From the NCBI GenBank assembly GCA_024196135.1, contig JAMQCK010000382.1, positions 1 through 25,321 on the forward strand: DNA of 25,321 nucleotides. The letters are read 5' to 3'. How positions within the stretch are numbered: position 1 is the stretch's first letter; the number at the start of each line of letters is the position of its first letter. This DNA comes from Pleurotus ostreatus/Saccharomyces cerevisiae fusant. Its lineage: Eukaryota > Opisthokonta. Below the pieces are notes generated by a model, which worked only from the letters and a program-made list of their open reading frames with translations, made no database searches and was not told the origin of the DNA. Both the position numbers and the translations under genes were made by a program. This document shows positions 19,046 to 25,321 of this stretch, piece by piece.

Positions 19046-19651
19046 CTGGCTGCATATCATGTCAGCGTATGCTCGCTGTAGTTCGCTGATTACGCACCTC
19101 TCTGAGCACTGAGCGATAGTGGAGGTCAAAGGCAAGTAAGACTCTTGTGCGGTGCGCTACATTCCAGGGTGTGCGGGCCGCGCCAAAGCCGCGCGGCGAC
19201 CATCTCGGCTGTTTTGCTGATCTGGAATTGAGTGTCTTCCCTAGCCTGGTAGATTACCTATCGTATGACTGTTGAAGCTGGATGTCTGACTGACTCGAAG
19301 CTTCTGACGAAGGGACAGCGATCAGCTAAGTCTATTGGTCGTCTGGTAAGCACCGTCGAAACATGCGAAGCGATAGGATTAGCATAGTCGGCACTGGCAA
19401 TGTATCCATAGGCAAAGTTCAGTGCGAACGTGCACAACGATGATGGAGAAGGACGACCTCGACGAGCACGACATTCCGCGTGCATTCTGTGACGCGGACA
19501 CGTGACAAGGTGGCGCGTTTTGTTCAAACGTCCACACCTTATCTCTGACTCTACTTCACGCAAAGTTCACGACTTTCACGCCCAACGACCGCTCAAGGCA
19601 GGTTGCCGCTGGAATATACCGCTAATCTCCACCGTTTGACCCAAGCCACAG
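19046..19651. promoter_or_regulatory. Divergent FBX-2/securin intergenic region with FBX-2 5'-UTR intron
   Basis: These are 606 bp between divergent starts. The FBX-2 leader contains a probable intron at 19097-19050 (GTGCGT donor, CTGAC branch site, TGCAG acceptor, 48 nt). The remainder should hold the promoters of FBX-2 and of the securin-like gene; no clear TATA box was found for the latter. A minus-strand frame of 101 codons at 19258-19563 has no motif and was not called. Confidence 0.5.
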
Positions 19652-21209
19652 ATGCTCGGTATGCGCGCTGCCCCCCTGGATCTCGACGGCGCATTCCAAG
19701 TGCCGCTCGCCACCAAGACGCCGGGCAAGAACATGAAGAGAGAGAACGCGTATCCTCCTGCAACCGTCAACGGCAAGGCGCGCACTCTCATCTCGCAGAC
19801 GCCTTACAAGCCGGGTACAATACGTGCGTGGCCCGATTATCTGTCGCCGACCCCAACTTATCCCCACCCAGAGCCCGAGCGCATGAAAGATGCAGGCCCC
19901 TCCAAGGCCACAAAGACGCCCTTCGGCGACAAGACGCCCTTCCCCAACCGCCTCCGTCCGCAACTCTTCTCGCCCTCGCAGGACGCGGGCCCTAAGCTCC
20001 AGAAGCCCAACTTCGTGCTCGAGGTCGTGCCGGATGGGAACGCGCGCCCGAGCTCGACGCGGAAGAACGCGCGGCCGCGGAGCAGCCTCACCAAGGCGTT
20101 CCAGACGCCGGCGAATCGGGGCGACTGGTGGAACGTGCCCGAGGACGATCTGATGTCGCCGGAGAACTCGGTACAGGAGGTCGCGGAGGAGGAGTTATTC
20201 GACTACGATGAGGAGGTGGAGTATATGCCACCGAATACGCTGGGTGAGTGGCCATCGTCTAGGCGGGAGGACGTGTGCTAACGAGGAGCGTGTAGATCTG
20301 CCCTATGTGCCGCCATTCGACTTCGAAATGCCCGACTATAAGAAGGTTGGCGCGGCGGTGACCGAGATCATGCACTGTTATGCCTACGTCGACGTCGTGC
20401 CCATTCCCGATCCAACCTTTGATGAGAAAGACCTCGCCGACGATGGCAAACGCCTCGCCGTCCCTATCGAGCGCCTCCTACCGGACACTGTTCCTGAGGA
20501 TGAGGACGAGCCCGCAGCGAAACGGACCTCGCCTACTCCTTCCAAGCGAAGCTCGTCGGCTCCCGCCTCGAAACCCAATGACCTCTCTCGCGCTGGCTCT
20601 GCTACATCCTCCCGTGCACCCTCTACGACCGGCCGCGCACCCTCTACGACCGGCCGCGCTCCCTCCACTACCGCACGCGCCCCTAGCACCCTGCGAGGAA
20701 CCTCAGCACACTCCCGCGCAGCTAGCACAACCTCCAACATCCCCTCCCGCCCCGCTACTGCCACCGCCCTTCGCCGCCCTGCCCAGATAGCGCGTCCGGC
20801 CCCTGTCGTGCGCGCGCGGTCGGGCACGTTGTCGACGGTGGGGTCCGGTGCACGATCGACGGTTGGCTCTGGTGCACGATCAACGGTTGGCTCTGGTGCA
20901 CGATCGACAGTTGCTGCTGCCACCCCCAAACAGCGTCCGACACGTGCGGCATCTGTCTCGCGACCAGCTGGCTCTGCGGTCTCGCGACCAGCTGCCACTA
21001 CGGTCTCGCGTCCGGGCGCCAAGTCGACAGCTGCCGCCGATCGGGCGGGAGGGCGCGTCACTGGGGCAGGTGACCGCGTCGCGAGTGGCACAATCGGGGT
21101 CAGGAAAACCACTCCCAAGGTCGATGACGACCCGTTCAAGTTCGATGACGACCCGTTCAAGTTCGACGTGGATGGGATTGTGGGCGAGGACTTTATGTTT
21201 GAGGTTTGA
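19652..21209 (+). CDS. Probable securin (separase inhibitor, Cut2/Pds1-like)
   Basis: Securin binds and blocks separase until the APC/C destroys it at anaphase. Exons: 19652-20243 and 20296-21209, giving 501 residues. The sequence is almost wholly disordered and basic at the N-terminus, with repeated Thr-Pro sites (TKTPGKN, QTPYKPG, TKTPFGDKTPF, FQTPAN). Two features support securin. One is a destruction-box candidate R-x-x-L in RSSLTKAFQ. The other is the segment EEVEYMPPNTLDLPYVPPFD followed by FEMPDY. That segment parallels the securin pseudosubstrate, in which the separase ExxR site loses its arginine and is followed by Pro/Phe/Asp-rich sequence. KRENAY near residue 31 may be a weak KEN-box variant. 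The C-terminal half is mostly low-complexity tandem repeats ending in a duplicated DDDPFKF. It is longer than animal securins (about 200 residues) and nearer to fungal ones. Identity rests on short motifs only. An alternative is another disordered cell-cycle phosphoprotein. Confidence 0.66.
20613..20696 (+). repeat. Four 21-bp tandem units in the securin-like gene
   Basis: The unit CGTGCACCCTCTACGACCGGC is repeated about four times with increasing decay and encodes RAPSTTG, RAPSTTG, RAPSTTA and RAPSTLR. The reading frame is preserved. Confidence 0.9.
20832..20903 (+). repeat. Three 24-bp tandem units in the securin-like gene
   Basis: The unit is TCGACGGTTGGCTCTGGTGC plus ACGA. It encodes a repeated STVGSGAR. 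The second and third units differ at one base; the first is more diverged. Confidence 0.9.
20955..21014 (+). repeat. Imperfect 24-27-bp tandem units encoding SRPA-x
   Basis: TCTCGCGACCAGCTGGC-like units encode VSRPAGSA, VSRPAATT and VSRPGAKS in succession within the securin-like protein. The units are less regular than the neighbouring repeats. Confidence 0.75.
21123..21164 (+). repeat. Two identical 21-bp units encoding DDDPFKF
   Basis: GATGACGACCCGTTCAAGTT plus C occurs twice, back to back and identical, near the 3' end of the securin-like gene. It duplicates an acidic-aromatic motif just before the C-terminus. Confidence 0.93.
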
Positions 21210-21667
21210 GGTTGGTGGGCTCAGTCGAGTTCTAGGCTTGCTAGGAGAGTTGGAAATCCACCGGGCGTGAAGTATATGAAGCACCGCAGAGGAATCTTGC
21301 ACACACGGACACCTACTACCTACCTATCTATTCACTCTCGCTTTGTTTTCCCCCTTTTGCCTGTACTCTACCGGTCTGGGTCGAGCTGTCGAGAGTGTAC
21401 GCCCCCATGGTCTACGATCGTTACGAGTACGACGATGCAATGCGATGGTGACGTTTTCCGTGAAACATACCTGTCGACGTTGTGGTCAGTTGCCCCAGTT
21501 TCTCTTTGCACGCGTGCGATGGTCTTGCTTTCGGTCGTCGTGCGGTCATAGGTTGGTTCGCCGCCTCCGACAGATGGGCAGGGGTATATAACCCACATTC
21601 CCCTCGTAGAAATACTCATCTGCTCCTTTCACCCACACGAACACTTTCTCGCACCAACCAATTCGAC
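21210..21667 (+). promoter_or_regulatory. Securin 3' flank and con-6b promoter with TATA box
   Basis: There is no gene in these 458 bp. TATATAA at 21585-21591, directly after AGGGG (a stress-element-like pentamer), lies about 80 bp before the con-6b ATG. A C-rich leader (CTTTCACCCACACGAAC) leads to the start. The layout mirrors the con-6a promoter. Confidence 0.7.
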
Positions 21668-22041
21668 ATGTCTGGTACGTCCCTGTTCTCCTTTATACGA
21701 CGTGGAACTCATCAACCCCCCCTCCCTACGCAGCCTCCGCACCCAGCAAGATCGTCTCCACCGACGAGCACGCCGAGATCGACAGCTTCGACGAGAGCAC
21801 GTCCGGTACCAGCCGCATCGCGACAGGCGAGTCGAAGAGTGGGAAGGAGGAGGCCAACGTGATCAGCGGGTACAAGGCGACGATCTCGAGTGAGTGCTTT
21901 TTTTATGCGGTGGAGGGGGAGGGGGAGCAGGTATCCCGCGCGTGAAGTTATTCTGACAATTCACTCGCAGACCCCCGTGTCAGCGAGGATGCCAAGGAAC
22001 ATGCGAGGGAGTACCTTGAGCACCACGGTGTTGACCAGTAG
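21668..22041 (+). CDS. con-6: Con-6 family protein with one Con-6 motif (con-6b)
   Basis: Short Con-6 family protein of 77 residues. Exons: 21668-21674, 21734-21889, 21971-22041. The first exon is again only 7 nt (ATGTCTG), with a GTACGTCC donor identical to that of con-6a. The residues are mostly polar and acidic (SKIVSTDEHAEIDSFDE), followed by a single C-terminal Con-6 motif, NVISGYKATISNPRVSEDAK and on to REYLEHH. The intron before the final exon splits the Asn codon of NPRV, at the same position and phase as in con-6a. Without the micro-exon model the gene has no long open frame, so ORF-only methods would miss it. No signal peptide or membrane helix is seen. The family is associated with sporulation and stress; the exact function is unknown. 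It lies between the securin-like gene and FBX-3. Confidence 0.88.
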
Positions 22042-22278
22042 AGCGACAGCATGTACATTATAGGAGGACATGCTGGAATGGAATTGTACGCGTAAAAGAA
22101 ACATGTGAAGGAAAGTCCTGTCGGCCCTTGGCCCCATGAATGTTTGAGGATAGATAGGAGGCGCCAGAGACGGTGTTTGTCTGTGCTTGGAGATATAGGT
22201 CCAGCCCTGATGACTTTGAGCACGTGAGAACACACGCCTTTTCCTTCTTACCCTCATCGCACATCATCGCTCAAGTCA
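22042..22278 (+). promoter_or_regulatory. con-6b 3' flank and FBX-3 promoter
   Basis: This short 237-bp spacer has CACGTG at 22221-22226, 53 bp before the FBX-3 ATG, followed by a pyrimidine-rich leader (TTTTCCTTCTTACC) shared with FBX-1. GATATA at about 22192 is the only TATA-like sequence. Similarity to the FBX-1 upstream region stops at CACGTG, which makes this the probable inner breakpoint of the inverted duplication. Confidence 0.5.
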
Positions 22279-23826
22279 ATGTACTCGTTGGCCAGCCCTT
22301 CACTGACACCTTTAACCGTGCCCACTGCATCCAAACCCGCGCCGATACGGATTGCCTGCCTCCTGAACAGCGCCAGCGAGCGGTCGAATCTCGCGTTTCT
22401 ACGTGAAGGAATTGTCCCCACTCTGGCGGAGAGGAAGCGCATCTACGAAGATCTGGATAACCTCGAGGTCGAACTCCGGCGCGTAGACGACGATATCACG
22501 CGCCTGCAAGCGCTGCGGGAACAGATTAGCACCCAGCTCGCCCTTACTCGCGCAATGGTCGCGCCCGTACGCCGTCTGCCGCCAGAGCTTTTAGCGCTCA
22601 TCTTCCTCGAGCACGCAGATAAATTTCCTGAATATGAGCGTACTCTGATCACCACTACCACGGCCGCTGGCGTTAGCGCGACATGGCGCTGGACCGCCTG
22701 CAGTGTTACCGAATTGTGGACGCACATCTCTTTCGCGCCGACCGCTGCGTCTACGTATCCTCATCTGGAGCTCTGCCTTTTCAGATCCGGCTCCTCTATG
22801 CTACACATACACGGAGAGCAAGCCACTGACACAGCATTGAAGGCGCAGATCACCCGCCTGCTGCCCGAAGCACATCGCTGGAAGACCCTATCCCTCCATC
22901 ACGATTACCTCTACGAGCTCCCAGGCATCCTTAACTGTGCCCTTCCGTGTCTGGAGCGCGCGGTTGTTCGCATACCAATACTGCGACGGCATCGTTCAGA
23001 GCCAGACGTAAAGCATTTCGTGCTGGACTTCCTCGCCGACGCGCCGCGCCTGCACAACCTGACTCTTTGGGCATACGAGTTTCGAGAGCAATTCGTCCTA
23101 ACTTTACCCCCTTCGTGCGCCCTCACGGCACTGTCCTTGGAAAGCTCGACTTGCGACCTTCGGTGTGTGATGCCCTTCATCCGACAATGCTCTGGGACGT
23201 TGCGGCACCTATCTCTGCACCTTCCTACTCGCAATGTCTCGGCTTTCCGATCCGAGCGTCGCATCGAAATGCCCCAATTGACGTCTATCGACATAGGTCG
23301 AGATGCCTGTAGGATGTTGTCCTGCCTTTACATGCCTCGGTTGGCGACGATTACTACGCGATGTGGCCCGGATTCGTTTGTTTTCATACTCCAACTCTTC
23401 GAAGAGGGTAATGCATGCCCACGGACCATCCACGACTTCCACATCGTGGAGTTCAGCTGTGACCACCTGCATTTCTCCGACCCGCAAGTTCTGCAGCGGC
23501 TCGTGCATCTTTTGCGGACACTGGAAGATATGAGCACCTTCACCATGGATATCTCCTGGGGTGTACTCCTGTACTTCGACGCCTTCGTGCCGGCAGAAGT
23601 CGTCGTCTACAGGATTGTGAGCCTAGGTCTCCTCCCCAACCTCACCGAGATCACGATACGTACGGGCGGTCATTCTGCGCCATCGAGGCTGCGGCGGCTC
23701 GTGCGCGAGATGATGCATGCGAGGGCAGCGCCGAGCACCATCAACGGCAGAGACGTGGTCGTGCTCGAGCGAGTGGTGACGGACTTTGACTACGCGTCCG
23801 AGGCGGAGCAGGAGGTCGATGGTTAG
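22279..23826 (+). CDS. F-box protein, paralog 3 (FBX-3)
   Basis: A 515-residue single-exon paralog of FBX-1, alignable end to end (roughly 60 percent identical by eye). The order is: a unique leader (MYSLASPSLTPLTVPTASKP), then IACLLNSASERSNLAFLREG, a coiled-coil helix (about 50-90), an F-box-like domain from about 99 (VRRLPPELLALIFLEH), SATWRWTACSVTELWTHISF, and LRR-like repeats (LHNLTLWAYEF, LTALSLESSTCDL, LRHLSLHL). It ends TDFDYASEAEQEVDG. The start ATG at 22279 is the only plausible one: the Met that begins FBX-1 and FBX-2 is GCG (Ala) here. The first 60 nt correspond to the FBX-1 5'-UTR intron, so the leader peptide is exonised intron sequence. It is convergent with C2H2-C. By family role it is an SCF substrate adapter; the target is unknown. 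Confidence 0.9.
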   Translation: MYSLASPSLTPLTVPTASKPAPIRIACLLNSASERSNLAFLREGIVPTLAERKRIYEDLDNLEVELRRVDDDITRLQALREQISTQLALTRAMVAPVRRLPPELLALIFLEHADKFPEYERTLITTTTAAGVSATWRWTACSVTELWTHISFAPTAASTYPHLELCLFRSGSSMLHIHGEQATDTALKAQITRLLPEAHRWKTLSLHHDYLYELPGILNCALPCLERAVVRIPILRRHRSEPDVKHFVLDFLADAPRLHNLTLWAYEFREQFVLTLPPSCALTALSLESSTCDLRCVMPFIRQCSGTLRHLSLHLPTRNVSAFRSERRIEMPQLTSIDIGRDACRMLSCLYMPRLATITTRCGPDSFVFILQLFEEGNACPRTIHDFHIVEFSCDHLHFSDPQVLQRLVHLLRTLEDMSTFTMDISWGVLLYFDAFVPAEVVVYRIVSLGLLPNLTEITIRTGGHSAPSRLRRLVREMMHARAAPSTINGRDVVVLERVVTDFDYASEAEQEVDG

Positions 23827-24328
23827 TTAAATTACATGTAATGATGCCTAGACACCTGCTGATCGCGCCCCGCTGTTTCCTTGCCTGGTGAATGTATGTT
23901 CGATGTCGCTGCCAGTGCTTGGCTCACCTGCTTCGCTTGATACATGTTCATACACGAGAGCATTTCTGCGCTACTCGATACATGTCTTCCTCATCGCAAC
24001 TTTGACAAGTTTACGCAAGCCTTAGAAGGCAGTCAGAAATTGATTGACCAGAACGACGAAGTAGAGAAAAAAAGGGTTGTGCACATAGGAGAAGATGAAA
24101 GAAGATGTAAATGTAAAGGCACTGTTCAGCGTCCGTTGTCGCGATGAGAAAAGCTACACTACTGAAAGGACTACTGCTACTAAAAGATCTATCTACTGAA
24201 GTGGATACAAATGGTCAGTGATACTGGTCAGGCGAGTATGGGTATCGGAAAGAGGAGTTGGGTATACTTGGTGAGAGACGGATCGGGTATAATGAGACTA
24301 AGGAAAAATGTATAATGATGGAGAGGCT
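23827..24328. other. Convergent intergenic region matching 15023-15514 in reverse
   Basis: There is no gene in these 502 bp. About 23940-24310 aligns in reverse with about 15060-15410. A 67-codon frame at 23944-24147 lies inside this block; its counterpart in the left arm is a different frame, so it is not a gene. Confidence 0.75.
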
Positions 24329-25321
24329 CTACTCGTCGGCGGAGATATCAAGCACGACGTGCTGAGAGTAGCCCTCGTATTTGACCCAAAACTGTAGAAA
24401 CAATCAGTCCCCGCAGGAGAAAGGAAACACCAAATAACATACCTCCGGGCACAGCGCGTCGTACTGGCCCCTATGGCCAGGATTATGCCGCAAATGGCGC
24501 GTGAGCGCGTCCTTCCGCGCGTAGCTGACCGGGCACGACCGGCACTGATTCACACGCTTGTCGCCCCACACGATATGGCTGAGGATGTGGCGCGTGAGGT
24601 CGCCCGTGTTGCGTTTCTGCTTCTTGCAGACGCTGCAGGCGGGGGGCGGGCACTTGTAGTACGCGTTGTCGAGGCCGAGGTTGACGTGCCCGGGCGCGGT
24701 GACGGGGGTGATGGCGGCGCGGATGGTGCGCGGGAAGTGGCAGTTGCTGCCGATGGCGGCGGCGGCGGCGTCCTGGGGGATGAATGGTCTGGAGGAGGAG
24801 GAGGAAGAGGCGCGAGAAGTGCGCGAGGCTGAGGGCCGGGATTTGGACTTCGACTTCTTGGTAGGCGCACGAGGTTTGCTAGTGGAAGGCCTATCGTAGG
24901 GCTTCGCATTACGCGAGCGCAAGCGTCTACCACTACGGGTAGTCACAGGCGTTGGCGAGCGAGAGGGGGGTTCGTAGACAGAAACGGAGTCATCGTCATC
25001 GGAGGCGGGGTCGTCGGCGGCGACGGCTTCGGCATCAGAGAGCGGTTCGTCGACGTTGGCTTGACGAGGCAACGCCGTGTGACACGCCATCGGCAAGCAG
25101 AGCGTCTTGAGGCCTTGGGTGGCGCGAGGTCCGCAGCCGGCGACAGAATGAGATTCGGGGGTCGTCGAAGGGACGGCGGGGCTAGGACGAGCGACTTCGG
25201 GCGTGATAGCATGCGTATATTCCTCATCCTCCTCGCCTTCGGCGTCAGCATCAGAGAGGTCGTCGTCGTCGAGGGGAAGGGGTGTCAGGACGGTGGCGGA
25301 GAGCGGCAGAGTCGTGTCAGA
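24329..25321 (-). CDS. Two-finger C2H2 zinc-finger protein, paralog C (C2H2-C), N-terminus outside window
   Basis: Third member of the C2H2 family, cut at the window end. Visible exons on the minus strand: 25321-24443 and 24391-24329, giving 313 C-terminal residues in phase 0 with the same last-intron position as C2H2-A and C2H2-B. It closely follows C2H2-B: the acidic stretch DADAEGEEDEE, GCGPRATQGLKTLCLPMACH, DEPLSDAEAV, DPASDDDDSVSVYEPPSRSP, RLRSRNAKPYDRPST, a Ser/Lys-rich linker, then FPRTIRAAITP...GHVNLGLDNA. Finger 1, CSVCKKQKRNTGDLTRHILSH, is classical. Finger 2, CRSCPVSYARKDALTRHLRH and on to the last His, is C-x2-C-x12-H-x6-H. Both fingers are intact, so the gene looks functional rather than decayed. 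The last exon encodes FWVKYEGYSQHVVLDISADE. It is convergent with FBX-3; together they form the right arm of the inverted duplication. Presumably nuclear; target unknown. Confidence 0.87.

Larger units (their letters stand above)
22221..25321. repeat. Right arm of inverted segmental duplication (FBX-3/C2H2-C)
   Basis: This is the reverse-oriented counterpart of 13960-17112. It runs in gene order FBX-3 (+), shared spacer, C2H2-C (-) and continues past the window end. See the left arm for the matching noncoding blocks. The arms are separated by about 5.1 kb. Confidence 0.85.

Noticed and set aside
19046..19135. Extended FBX-2 start from TTG 19135
   Set aside because: No ATG; the extension crosses a credible 48-nt intron with donor, branch site and acceptor.
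20384..21160. 258-codon minus-strand frame opposite the securin-like gene
   Set aside because: Its periodicity comes from the tandem repeats of the sense strand, and there is no start context or motif.
24329..24391. Chromodomain-like string (FWVKYEGYS) in the last exon of C2H2-C
   Set aside because: It is only 20 residues long; the equivalent exons of C2H2-A and C2H2-B do not keep the chromodomain aromatic residues.
13960..25321. Inverted repeat as the ends of a large DNA transposon
   Set aside because: The arms are ordinary intact genes, no transposase or target-site duplication was seen, and the central genes include a likely single-copy securin.

Overview
This window is nuclear DNA of a filamentous fungus, most likely a basidiomycete (Agaricomycetes). 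That placement is inference from several traits: GC-rich compact genes, many short GT-AG introns of about 42-75 nt with CTNAY-like branch sites, and the gene content. Conserved eukaryotic cell-cycle and ribosome genes sit beside expanded families of F-box, C2H2 zinc-finger and Con-6 (conidiation-specific) proteins. No bacterial-type operons, CRISPR arrays, rRNA, tRNA or transposase genes were seen.

Layout. (1) 1-4.1 kb: two divergent housekeeping genes share a 260-bp intergenic promoter. They are NOG1 (ribosome-assembly GTPase, minus strand, C-terminus cut by the window edge) and ORC5 (origin recognition complex subunit 5, plus strand). (2) 4.7-5.3 kb: con-6a, a small Con-6 protein with two motifs and a clear TATA box. 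(3) 5.8-7.7 kb: an unrecognised Ser/Pro-rich protein with a C-terminal membrane segment. (4) 7.7-9.8 kb: no gene visible. (5) 9.8-15.0 kb: two divergent paralogs (C2H2-A minus, C2H2-B plus) of a two-finger C2H2 family. (6) 15.5-19.1 kb: two tandem F-box paralogs on the minus strand (FBX-1, FBX-2). (7) 19.65-21.2 kb: a probable securin (separase inhibitor). (8) 21.67-22.04 kb: con-6b, a one-motif Con-6 paralog. (9) 22.28-25.3 kb: FBX-3 (plus) and C2H2-C (minus, N-terminus outside the window).

The most notable structure is a large inverted segmental duplication. The convergent pair C2H2-B(+)/FBX-1(-) at about 13.97-17.11 kb, including the noncoding DNA between its 3' ends, is mirrored by FBX-3(+)/C2H2-C(-) at about 22.22-25.32 kb. 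The arms flank a 5.1-kb centre that holds FBX-2, the securin and con-6b. The two F-box copies have since diverged at their 5' ends: FBX-3 has lost the splice donor, splice acceptor and start codon inferred for FBX-1, and uses a new upstream ATG instead.

The multi-copy genes do not form a known pathway. NOG1 (60S biogenesis), ORC5 (replication initiation) and securin (anaphase control) are growth and cell-cycle genes. The C2H2 and F-box genes look like a co-duplicating, fast-evolving regulatory pair of unknown function. Exon coordinates were inferred by eye from splice signals, reading frame and paralog comparison. No database search was run.
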